Shown here in pieces: positions 52,879-60,276 of a stretch of 64,000 bases of DNA (positions are counted from its first letter, which is position 1; every line of letters begins with the position of its first letter). The notes below the pieces were generated by a model. It worked only from the letters and a program-made list of their open reading frames with translations, was not told where the DNA came from and searched no databases. Source of the DNA: DATFTF01 sp963825175. GTDB lineage: Bacteria > Acidobacteriota > Thermoanaerobaculia > UBA5066 > Gp7-AA6. The position numbers and the translations under genes are program-made. Where the stretch lies: contig CAWGSA010000002.1 in the NCBI GenBank assembly GCA_963825175.1, positions 310,001 to 374,000 on the forward strand. Reading direction: 5' to 3'.

Positions 52879-53094
52879 ATGGAGAGCAATCGCGTCGAGA
52901 TTTTCGGCAAAGACACCTGACCCTATACGAGCGCGGCCCGTGAGGACTACGCGAAGCGAAAAATCCCGTTTGTCTACATCGACGTCAAGGCGGATGCCAA
53001 AGAGCTTCAACGCATGATCCAGCTCTCCGGCGGCCGGCAGGTGCCGGTCATCTCCGAGGGAGGAAAGATCACCATCGGCTTCGGAGGGACGTGA
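52879..53094 (+). CDS. Glutaredoxin-like selenoprotein (UXX-star-like) with in-frame TGA
   Basis: A 71-codon gene, ATG 52879 with GGAGGT at 52867-52872, stop TGA 53092-53094. Codon 14 (52918-52920) is TGA in frame at the position of the active-site Cys of a glutaredoxin fold: VEIFGKDT-U-PYTSAARE. After it the protein continues as a normal thioredoxin-like half (KIPFVYIDVKADAKELQRM, GGRQVPVISEGGKITIGFGGT). The conserved cis-Pro QVPVI and full downstream conservation argue against a nonsense mutation. A SECIS-like hairpin sits just after the TGA. It matches known (seleno)proteins of the UXX-star type; selenium machinery would be elsewhere in the genome. Confidence 0.87.
52918..52953 (+). promoter_or_regulatory. 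Bacterial SECIS-like element
   Basis: Immediately after the TGA (52918-52920): stem CGCG (52932-52935) with CGCG (52950-52953), inner CC/GG (52937-52938, 52944-52945) closing a CGUGA loop with GU at 52940-52941, 20 nt after the UGA. Bacterial SECIS hairpins are placed like this and carry a GU in the apical loop. The stem is short, so folding should be tested. Confidence 0.55.
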
Positions 53095-53129
53095 GGAGTG
53101 TGACTCGCGCCGTGAGCGCGGCTCGCTCG

Positions 53130-53243
53130 GGACGGGGGGACGGAGGGAAGGTTGGACGGGGAGACGGGGAGACGGGGACGGGGAGACGGGCGATCTCGAA
53201 GTGAACGAACCGGACTTGAAAGCTCCCCGCGTCCCCCCCGTCT
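53130..53243. repeat. G-rich tandem array between selenoprotein and OPT genes
   Basis: GGGGAGAC-type units of 7-8 nt (53130-53190) with a C-rich inverted arm (CTCCCCGCGTCCCCCCCGTC, about 53222-53243). Close to the selenoprotein stop, the preceding bases (GAGGAGTGTGACTCGCGC) also repeat TGA. It precedes the OPT gene. Confidence 0.7.
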
Positions 53244-53315
53244 GAAACTTTGCTCGAAATCTCTTCCTCCGGCTATCGGCCCGTGCTAGAAAGCCTCTAA
53301 TTCTCTGGAGGCGAC

Positions 53316-55313
53316 ATGGAATCCGGCCAGGAGTTCCGTCCGTACGTTTCCCCGGAGCAGGAGATCCCCGAGTTCACGCTCAAGGCGATCATCCTGGGAG
53401 TCGTCTTCGGAATCCTGTTCGGCGCCGCGACGGTGTACCTGGCTCTGCGCGCCGGCCTGACCGTCTCGGCTTCGGTCCCGATCGCGGTCCTGGCGATCGC
53501 GGTCTTCAAGAAGCTCGGCAAGTCCACCATTCTCGAGAACAACATCGTCCAGACCATCGGCTCGGCCGGCGAGTCGGTGGCCGCGGGCGTCGTTTTCACC
53601 ATCCCGGCGCTCATCTTCCTTTCGGGGGGCAAGGAGTACTTCCGCTACGTGACGATCTTCGGGCTGGCCGCGATCGGCGGAATCCTCGGAGTTCTCTTCA
53701 TGATTCCCCTGCGCCGGGCGCTGATCGTGAAGGAGCACGGAAACCTGAAGTACCCCGAGGGCGTGGCCTGCGCCGACGTGCTGATCGCCGGTGAGCGGGG
53801 AGGCGATCTCGCCCGCATGGTGTTCAAAGGCGTGGGCGCCGCGATGCTCTACAAGTTCCTGTACGGAATCCTGGGGCTGTGGAACGAGACGGCGACCTGG
53901 TTCCAGACCGGGAAGAACGGGAAGATCCCCGACGCGACGCTCTCCTCCGACGTCACGCCGGAATACCTGGGACTGGGCTACATCATCGGCCCGCGGATCG
54001 CGGGCGAGCTCGCGTCGGGAGGCGTGCTCTCCTGGCTGGCGTTGATTCCGTTGATCTCCATCTTCGTTCCCGAAACACGCCTGCTCGACGACTTGAACCG
54101 CCTGGGCTACAGCGAAGGCTGGAAGGCGAGCCACTCCCACGCGCAGTGGATCTACTTCGCCTACGTGCGCTACGTCGGCGCCGGGGCCGTGGCCTGCGCC
54201 GGTGTGATGACCCTCCTGAAGACGCTTCCGACGATCGTGTCCGCCTTCCGGGAATCGGTCAAGTCGATCCGGGGCGGGGCCGGCGAGAAGAAGAAGATCC
54301 GCACCGAGGACGACCTGGGGATGGGGATCGTGATCATCGGCTCGATCGTGCTGGCGCTGCTGGTGACGATCCTGCCGGGCTTCCCGCACGGCGAGTTCCC
54401 CGGCTCCCTGCTGATGGGGCTCTTGGTCGTGGTGTTCGGCTTCTTCTTCGTCACCGTCTCGTCGCGCATCGTCGGAATCATCGGGACGTCGTCCAATCCG
54501 ATCTCCGGAATGACGATCGCGACGCTCATGGGTACGTGCGTCGTCTTCGTGCTGGTGGGCCGCACCGGCGACGTCTACCAGTCGGTGGCCCTGTGCGTGG
54601 GCGCGATCGTGTGCGTGGCCGCGGCCAACGCCGGAGCGACGTCGCAGGACCTGAAGACCGGGTTCCTCGTCGGCGCGACGCCCCGGAAGCAGCAGATCGG
54701 TTTCATCATCGGCGTGCTGGCCTCGACGGTCGTCATCGGCGGGACGCTCTTCCTCCTCGACGCGACGTACCGTGAAGCGGGCATGGCGCACGGAATCGGC
54801 GGGGCCAAGCTGGCCGCCCCGCAGGCTACGCTCATGGCGACGATCATCAAGGGGCTGCTGGCGCAGAATCTGCCGTGGGCTCCGGTCTTGGTCGGCGTGT
54901 TCCTGGCGTTCATGGCCCAGATGGCCGGCGCGCACGCCCTGTCGTGGGCGGTCGGAGCCTACCTGCCCCTCTCGACCACGTTCCCGATCTTCATCGGCGG
55001 CATGATGAAGGCGCTGTCCGACAAGGTGACGCATCGCAAGGATGAGAGCGAGCTGTCGTCGGGGATGCTCTACTCGACCGGCCTGGTCGCGGGCGGCTCG
55101 CTCGGCGGAGTCTTGATCGCCCTGGTGGCGTTCGTCGGCGACTACTTCCTCCACATGGAGAAGCCGACCCTCCTGGAGAAGCTCGATCTGGGCACGAAGT
55201 ACTTCCCGGAACTGAAGAACGGGCTGGTCAGCGGCGGGATCCTCTGCGCGGTCGTCTTCACGATCCTCTGCGTGCTGCTCGTCCGCAACGCGCGGAAGAA
55301 CCTGGAAGCCTGA
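53316..55313 (+). CDS. OPT family oligopeptide transporter
   Basis: 665 aa inner-membrane transporter with about 14-16 helices. Starts with EFTLKAIILGVVFGILFGAATVYLALRAGLT. ENNIVQTIGSAGESVAAGVVFTIPALIFL, KYPEGVACADVL and TSSNPISGMTIATLM are hallmarks of the OPT/YSL superfamily. It imports small peptides or possibly metal chelates. ATG 53316 follows a CTGGAGG site. Single gene; kbl is convergent, 6 nt away. Confidence 0.93.
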   Translation: MESGQEFRPYVSPEQEIPEFTLKAIILGVVFGILFGAATVYLALRAGLTVSASVPIAVLAIAVFKKLGKSTILENNIVQTIGSAGESVAAGVVFTIPALIFLSGGKEYFRYVTIFGLAAIGGILGVLFMIPLRRALIVKEHGNLKYPEGVACADVLIAGERGGDLARMVFKGVGAAMLYKFLYGILGLWNETATWFQTGKNGKIPDATLSSDVTPEYLGLGYIIGPRIAGELASGGVLSWLALIPLISIFVPETRLLDDLNRLGYSEGWKASHSHAQWIYFAYVRYVGAGAVACAGVMTLLKTLPTIVSAFRESVKSIRGGAGEKKKIRTEDDLGMGIVIIGSIVLALLVTILPGFPHGEFPGSLLMGLLVVVFGFFFVTVSSRIVGIIGTSSNPISGMTIATLMGTCVVFVLVGRTGDVYQSVALCVGAIVCVAAANAGATSQDLKTGFLVGATPRKQQIGFIIGVLASTVVIGGTLFLLDATYREAGMAHGIGGAKLAAPQATLMATIIKGLLAQNLPWAPVLVGVFLAFMAQMAGAHALSWAVGAYLPLSTTFPIFIGGMMKALSDKVTHRKDESELSSGMLYSTGLVAGGSLGGVLIALVAFVGDYFLHMEKPTLLEKLDLGTKYFPELKNGLVSGGILCAVVFTILCVLLVRNARKNLEA

Positions 55314-55319
55314 GCCGGC

Positions 55320-56510
55320 TCAGATCACGTCGAACTTCTTGCCGACCTTGCGAAACGCCTCGACCGCGCGATCGAGGTCGCTCTGCCCGTGGGCCGCGGA
55401 GACTTGGCAGCGAAGCCGGGCCTGGCCCTGCGGCACGACGGGATAGCCGAAGCCCGAGACGTAGACGCCTTCGTCCAAGAGCGCCTTCCCCATGGCCATG
55501 GCCTTGGCCGTATCGCCGACGATCACCGGCACGATCGGATGCGTTCCGTGCGGAATCTGGAAGCCCGCCTCGGTCATGGCTTTGCGAAAGGACGCCGCGT
55601 TGGCCCGCAGCGCGCGCACGGGCGCGGGATCCTCTCGGAGCATTCGGAAGGCCTCGAGGGAGCCGGCGGCCACGGCGGGCGGGAGGGAATTGGAGAAGAG
55701 ATAGGTCCGACTGCGCTGTCGCAGGGTCTCGATCAGAGCCTTCGGGCCAGTGGTGAAGCCGCCGGCGGCCGAGCCCATGGCTTTGCCGAGAGTGCCGGTA
55801 AAGACGTCGACGTCGTCCATCACCCCCTGCTCCTCGGCTGTCCCGCGGCCGGTCGCTCCCAGGATGCCGGTGGCGTGCGAGTCGTCGACGGCGAGGAGCG
55901 TCTGGTGCGGACCGCAGGCGCGCACGAGCCCCCTCAAGTCCGCCTCTTCCCCTTCCATGGAGAAGACGCCGTCGGTCATCATGAGCCGGAAACGCGAGGT
56001 CGTGTCTTCTTCCAGCATCTTCTCCAGGGCCCGGGTGTCGCCGTGCGGGACCCGGACGCGCCGGGCCTTGCACAGCCGCACGCCGTCGATGATGGAGGCA
56101 TGATTGAGCTCGTCGGAGTAGAGGACGTCGGGCTCGTCCAGAACGGCCGCGAAGAGTCCCTCGTTGGCGTTCCAGCAGGTCATGTACAGGATGGCGTCGT
56201 CGGTTCCGAAGAACGACGCGATCTCCGCCTCCAGCTCCTTGTGGAGCTCTTGCGTGCCGCAGATGAAACGCACCGAGGCCAGCCCGGCGCCCCAGCGGTC
56301 GACGGCCTTCTTCTGGGCTTCGCGGACTCGAGGGTGGTTCGCGAACCCCAGGTAGTTGTTGGAGGTCAGCATCACGACCTCGCGGCCGCCGACTTTCACC
56401 CGGGCGTCCTGGGGAGACTGCAATACAAGTTCTGACTTGTATGTCCCCGCGTCCCGGAGCTTCTGCATCTCCCCGGCCAGATGATCGATGAGAGGATTCT
56501 TTGGGATCAC
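55320..56510 (-). CDS. kbl: Glycine C-acetyltransferase (2-amino-3-ketobutyrate CoA ligase)
   Basis: PLP enzyme converting 2-amino-3-ketobutyrate and CoA to glycine and acetyl-CoA, the second step of threonine breakdown. 396 aa from GTG 56510 (E. coli Kbl is 398 aa). PLP Lys in TGTLGKAMGSAAGG (about residue 243); MLTSNNYLGFANHPRV, GAGLASVRFICGTQELHKELE and DELNHASIIDG are typical. It lies downstream of tdh with a small unknown gene between. Confidence 0.95.
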   Translation of the reverse strand: MIPKNPLIDHLAGEMQKLRDAGTYKSELVLQSPQDARVKVGGREVVMLTSNNYLGFANHPRVREAQKKAVDRWGAGLASVRFICGTQELHKELEAEIASFFGTDDAILYMTCWNANEGLFAAVLDEPDVLYSDELNHASIIDGVRLCKARRVRVPHGDTRALEKMLEEDTTSRFRLMMTDGVFSMEGEEADLRGLVRACGPHQTLLAVDDSHATGILGATGRGTAEEQGVMDDVDVFTGTLGKAMGSAAGGFTTGPKALIETLRQRSRTYLFSNSLPPAVAAGSLEAFRMLREDPAPVRALRANAASFRKAMTEAGFQIPHGTHPIVPVIVGDTAKAMAMGKALLDEGVYVSGFGYPVVPQGQARLRCQVSAAHGQSDLDRAVEAFRKVGKKFDVI

Positions 56511-56527
56511 AAGAACTTCAGCGCGCC

Positions 56528-56554
56528 GCAATCACAAATCACAAATCACAAATC
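56528..56554. repeat. Single-arm TCACAAA heptamer array
   Basis: Three perfect TCACAAA units between the unknown gene (stop 56561) and kbl. In sense orientation GTGATTT units (TGA inside) start 6 nt after the stop. The kbl GTG start itself reads TTGTGATCC, similar to the unit. Confidence 0.82.
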
Positions 56555-56560
56555 CCTGCG

Positions 56561-57028
56561 TCATTCCTCCGAGAGGATCTTGCCGGCCACCCGGCCGCCG
56601 GGGAAGGCGGCGTCGAGGGCGGCCACGGCCTGGTCGAAGGCGGCGGTGTCCCGGGCCACGATCTCGGCGCACAACGTCGGCCGGTTGATGATCTCGGAGG
56701 TGCCTCCCGGATTGCGCACGATGACCGCCTGCGCCGGCTCTTCGACGAAGTAAATGATGCGATCGAGGTCTTCCAGCGCGCGGGACGCTGCCCGGTGGGC
56801 CTTCTCCTTCTCGTCGCGGTGGAGGCACACGCCGGCCAGGCCCACGACGCGAAAGACGTTGGGCACGAACTCGGTGCGATCCCAGTTCTTCCAGACGCGC
56901 TCGCGCGGCGTGAGCTTGAAGCGATAGGCCAGGTTGGACAGGCGGGACTCCTCCAGCGCGAACTCGGCGATGCGCCGGTCGGTCATCTCGCGGCTCGTGT
57001 CGGGCTTGGGAGGTCGGTTGGTCGGCAT
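56561..57028 (-). CDS. Hypothetical protein in the threonine-degradation operon
   Basis: 155 aa from ATG 57028. No known domain. Contains ESRLSNLAYRFKLTPRERVWKNWDRTEFVPN, GVCLHRDEKEKAHRAASRALEDLDRIIYFVEEP and VRNPGGTSEIINRPTLCAEI. It may be a soluble alpha/beta protein. Location between tdh and kbl, same strand, hints at a link to threonine or glycine metabolism, but function is unknown. Confidence 0.65.
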   Translation of the reverse strand: MPTNRPPKPDTSREMTDRRIAEFALEESRLSNLAYRFKLTPRERVWKNWDRTEFVPNVFRVVGLAGVCLHRDEKEKAHRAASRALEDLDRIIYFVEEPAQAVIVRNPGGTSEIINRPTLCAEIVARDTAAFDQAVAALDAAFPGGRVAGKILSEE

Positions 57029-57045
57029 GGGAGAAACTTATCCGT

Positions 57046-57131
57046 TTGAAGTTCAAAGTTCAAAGTTCAAAGTTCAAAGTGGGAGGTTCGTGCCGTCAAC
57101 TTCGAACCCCGAACTGAGAACTTCGAACTGG
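57046..57131. repeat. Inverted AAGTTCA heptamer arms
   Basis: Four AAGTTCA units (57046-57080) with an inverted arm of CTTCGAAC/CGAACTG type (57097-57131). In sense orientation the array begins right after the tdh stop TGA (57134-57132). Confidence 0.88.
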
Positions 57132-58214
57132 TCAGACCTTCCCGGTCGGATAGAACACGACTTTCATGGCTTCCCGCCTGTCGAGCAGCCCCATGGCCTC
57201 GTGAAATCGGTCGAGTCCTTCGAACTCGTTGGTCACCAGGTGCGCGACGTCGAGGCCGGCCTGAAGCAGATCGAGCATCTTGATCCAGGTCTCGAACACC
57301 CGGCGTCCGATCACCGCGCGCAGGGTCAGGCCCTTGAAGACGAGGTCGTTGGTGTAGTCGCGGATGGTCACGGCCTTTTCCCGTGGAAGCCCCAGGAGCG
57401 AAAGCGTCCCGCCCCGGCGGGCCGCGGCGAGCCCCAGGTTGATCGAGGCCTCCGCGCCGGAGAGCTCCAGGACGACGTCGGCGCCTCCGCCGGTGGCCTC
57501 GCGCAGGCTGCCCGCCGGGTCCTTGGTCCGCGCCAGGTCGATGACCGTGACGTGCGCAAGGCCGCGTTGGCGCGCCCATTCCCTGGCGTGCGCCGCGGCC
57601 TTCGCGTTGACGTCGGTGATGGCGATGTGGGATGCGCCGGAAAAGCGTGCGATCTCCGCGCACATGGCCCCGATCGGGCCGTAGCCGAGGACCGCGACCG
57701 AGCGCCCGGAGAGATCCGCCACCTGCGTCGTATGCACCGCGTTGCCCAACGCGTCCAGAAAGGCTCCGACCTTGACCGGCACGAAGCGGCGGTCGAGCGG
57801 CACGACGTTGTAGGCCGGCACGACCACGTACTGGGCGAAGCACCCGTCGCCATGGACCCCCAGGATCCGGGTGTTCTCGCAGATGTGCCGCTGCCCCGTT
57901 CGGCAGGGCCGGCAGTGGCCGCACGTGACGTGCATCTCGGCCGACACGTACATCCCCTCGTCCAAGTGCGGCCGCTTGCCGCCGGGCCCGAACGCCACGA
58001 TCTCCCCGCAGAACTCGTGGCCGTAGACGCGCGGCGGCTGGACCATGCCCGCCATCGAGGGGTCCCATTGGTAGATGTGCTTGTCCGATCCGCAGACGGC
58101 GGTGGCGAGCACCCGGATGAGCACCTCGGCCTGTCCGGGCGTGGGGATGGGGACGGACTTGATTTCGGTGGCCGACGGTCCAGGGGCGGCCTTGGTCTTG
58201 ACGACGGCCTGCAT
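57132..58214 (-). CDS. tdh: L-threonine 3-dehydrogenase
   Basis: Zn medium-chain dehydrogenase oxidising threonine to 2-amino-3-ketobutyrate. 360 aa from ATG 58214. Catalytic zinc ligands in TAVCGSDKHIY and YGHEFCGEIV; structural zinc cysteines in CGHCRPCRTGQRHIC; Rossmann VLGYGPIGAMCAEIA. The ORF extends upstream into repeat DNA, which is not used. Same strand as the unknown gene and kbl. Confidence 0.94.
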   Translation of the reverse strand: MQAVVKTKAAPGPSATEIKSVPIPTPGQAEVLIRVLATAVCGSDKHIYQWDPSMAGMVQPPRVYGHEFCGEIVAFGPGGKRPHLDEGMYVSAEMHVTCGHCRPCRTGQRHICENTRILGVHGDGCFAQYVVVPAYNVVPLDRRFVPVKVGAFLDALGNAVHTTQVADLSGRSVAVLGYGPIGAMCAEIARFSGASHIAITDVNAKAAAHAREWARQRGLAHVTVIDLARTKDPAGSLREATGGGADVVLELSGAEASINLGLAAARRGGTLSLLGLPREKAVTIRDYTNDLVFKGLTLRAVIGRRVFETWIKMLDLLQAGLDVAHLVTNEFEGLDRFHEAMGLLDRREAMKVVFYPTGKV

Positions 58215-58217
58215 CTT

Positions 58218-58322
58218 CGTGAGGCGTGAGGCGTGAGGCGTCAGGCGTGGCCGCCGGATCGCGGCTTTTTGGTTCCCCGTTCCGCTCCTTCGCCTCACGC
58301 CTTACGCCTTACCCCTCACGAG
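58218..58322. repeat. Inverted CGTGAGG heptamer arms
   Basis: CGTGAGG units (58218-58250) and an inverted arm of CGCCTTA/CGCCTCA units (58288-58322). In sense orientation it starts within 2 nt of the aldolase stop TGA (58325-58323) and ends at the tdh start. Confidence 0.88.
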
Positions 58323-59744
58323 TCAATCCCCCGCCTCGTCGTCCCGCACGTAGCCGGATCGGGGGCCGGCGGCGACGGCCTCGTGGGAGAAGACGTCCAC
58401 CGGGCGAATGAAGCGGGAGACGACGGAGCGCGTCTTCTCGACGCGCAGCGTCCCGAAGAGAAAAACGAACTTCGCCTCGAGCGACGCGCCGATCGCCTCG
58501 CGGGTTCCAGTGGGGAGGTTCCAGAACTGCTCTTTGAACGGGCCGATGGCCTGCTTGCGATTCTTGTACAGGAACTGGTTCTCGGTCTCTCCGGGCTTTC
58601 TTTGGGCTCCGTACTTCTCGAAAACCCAACGCTCGGTCTCCCGTTTCAGCGGGAGCGGCAGCGAAGGGTGGTCGTAGACCATGTTCTGGAACTCGGTCGC
58701 CAGATGGATCTCGGCGCAGTCGTGATCGGGAAAGTGGCCGAAGAGCTCGGGCGGCAACGTCGAGGCTCCGTGCTGCACGGCGCCGGCCATGCCGTACTCC
58801 TCGCGCGCAACCTTGGAAATGCGCTGAAGCGTCTCGAAATCGATCGCCACGCGCTCGACCGTTCCGTCCGGGCCGACCACGCCCCCGTGATGGGAACCGG
58901 TCTGGATGGAGACCTTGGCGATCCCTTCCTCGCCGCCGCCCAGCGCGCGGCGATAGACCGACACGTAGGCGCGCAGCTCCTCCGGCGTCGAATTCTCCTT
59001 GCCCACCTCGCCGATTTCGCCGCCCACGGAGATCGGCATGGCCTTGGGCTCACGGGCGCGGATGAACTTCGTGAAGCGAGCGGCCAGCTCGCCGTTCTCC
59101 CGCTGCTGATCCTCGAGCGACGGCCGAGACAGGTCGACTAAGGGAGACGTGTCGATGTCGATCTGGAAAAAGCCCGCCGGAATCGCCTCGTCGATGAGGG
59201 CCTCGATCGCGCCGATCTCCTTGTCCGGAGCGTCCTTCATCTTCTTGGGATTGGTCTGGTAGTGGTCTCCCTGGAGGAAGACCGGTCCCTCCCATCCCTC
59301 GCGGATCGCGGCGGCCAGGACGACCGCGGCGTATTCGGCCGGGCGTTGGTCGGTATAGCCGATCTCGCTGCGCGCGATCTCGAAGATCAGGGCTCCGACG
59401 TCCAGGCGGCGCGCGGCACGCATCGCGGCGCGGACGCTGTCGTAGGAGAGCATCCGGATATTGACGGCGGGAACGGTGAAGCCCGAGACCTCGCCCCTGC
59501 CGCGCGCCAGGTACAGCGGGAGAATCGAGGCGGGGAGGATGCCCATCGATGCGGCGGCCTCCCGGATCGCACGCCGCGCGGCGTCTCGCACGTCGGCCTT
59601 TCCGAACACGGCTGTCCAGACGAGACTGTCGGTCACCTCGGCGCGAAAGCGCGCGGGATCCGTCACGCGCACGGGGTCACCGCCTGCCGCGTGCGAGCGT
59701 TTCAGGAAATCCCTGAGGTCGTGGGTCGTCGCGAAGAGTTCCAT
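58323..59744 (-). CDS. Class II aldolase-like protein
   Basis: 473 aa, longer than the ~300-350 residues of ordinary class II fructose-bisphosphate aldolases. Family features: FTVPAVNIRMLSYDS, zinc/substrate region FLQGDHYQTNPKKMK, QIDIDTSPLVDLS, SVGGEIGEVG and QTGSHHGGVVG. It could be a fructose- or tagatose-bisphosphate aldolase with extra C-terminal ~150 residues (ERWVFEKYGAQRKPGETE). It is upstream of tdh on the same strand. Function assignment is at family level only. Confidence 0.8.
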   Translation of the reverse strand: MELFATTHDLRDFLKRSHAAGGDPVRVTDPARFRAEVTDSLVWTAVFGKADVRDAARRAIREAAASMGILPASILPLYLARGRGEVSGFTVPAVNIRMLSYDSVRAAMRAARRLDVGALIFEIARSEIGYTDQRPAEYAAVVLAAAIREGWEGPVFLQGDHYQTNPKKMKDAPDKEIGAIEALIDEAIPAGFFQIDIDTSPLVDLSRPSLEDQQRENGELAARFTKFIRAREPKAMPISVGGEIGEVGKENSTPEELRAYVSVYRRALGGGEEGIAKVSIQTGSHHGGVVGPDGTVERVAIDFETLQRISKVAREEYGMAGAVQHGASTLPPELFGHFPDHDCAEIHLATEFQNMVYDHPSLPLPLKRETERWVFEKYGAQRKPGETENQFLYKNRKQAIGPFKEQFWNLPTGTREAIGASLEAKFVFLFGTLRVEKTRSVVSRFIRPVDVFSHEAVAAGPRSGYVRDDEAGD

Positions 59745-59787
59745 CAGTGCGGTCCGACGGGCGGGGATTGTATCCAACTGTGCGGGA

Positions 59788-59818
59788 TCGGACGGGGGGA
59801 CGGGGGGACTGGGGGAAG
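59788..59818. repeat. 8-nt G-rich tandem array
   Basis: GGACGGGG repeated, ending GGACTGGGGG, in the divergent gap between the aldolase gene (start 59744) and the PTPS-like gene (start 59847). Single arm. Confidence 0.65.
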
Positions 59819-59846
59819 ATGCGTGCGCTAAGCTTTCCCACGGCCC

Positions 59847-60263
59847 ATGCTCCTTTCCCGTACGATCCATTTCAACGCCGGACGGTCGCTGTGGCGGCCG
59901 GACTGGAGCGAAGACAAGAACCTGGCCGTGTACGGCGAGGAGGGGCCGCACGGCTACGGGCACAACTACCGGCTGGACGTTGCGGTGGAGGGGCGGATCG
60001 ACCCTCAGACGTCGATGATCATCAATCTGACCGACCTCGACCGGATCCTCAAGGAGGAGGTCGACGCTCCCCTGGACCACAGGAATCTGAACCGGGACGT
60101 GCCCGAGTTCGCGGCCGTGCCTCCGACCGCGGAGAACCTGGCGGCGTGGATCTGGACGCGGCTGACCGCCCGGATCGAGCGGGAGGGATGGCCCTGCCGG
60201 CTGGCGCGCCTGCGTCTCACGCTCGAGCCGGGATTCGCCGTGGAAATCGAACGTCCGGCGTAG
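59847..60263 (+). CDS. Divergent 6-pyruvoyl-tetrahydropterin synthase-family protein
   Basis: 138 aa T-fold protein. LVVNLTDL-type MIINLTDLDRILKEE, PLDHRNLNRDVPEF and PPTAENLAAWIW follow PTPS/QueD closely. However the zinc His of FSASH reads FNAGR, the next zinc His is Tyr (HGYGHNY instead of xGHGHNY) and the catalytic Cys is replaced (YGEEGP). Only one zinc His remains, so it may have lost or changed the reaction. It precedes the FeS/NrfD gene by 13 nt. Confidence 0.82.
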   Translation: MLLSRTIHFNAGRSLWRPDWSEDKNLAVYGEEGPHGYGHNYRLDVAVEGRIDPQTSMIINLTDLDRILKEEVDAPLDHRNLNRDVPEFAAVPPTAENLAAWIWTRLTARIEREGWPCRLARLRLTLEPGFAVEIERPA

Positions 60264-60276
60264 ACTCCGCTCGCGG

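Noticed and set aside
52918..52920. Simple nonsense mutation in a glutaredoxin gene
   Set aside because: The TGA is exactly at the redox Cys, the rest of the gene is intact and a hairpin with GU loop follows; selenocysteine explains this better, though reads should be checked.
55315..55319. Operon between the OPT transporter and kbl
   Set aside because: The genes are convergent, so they cannot share a transcript.
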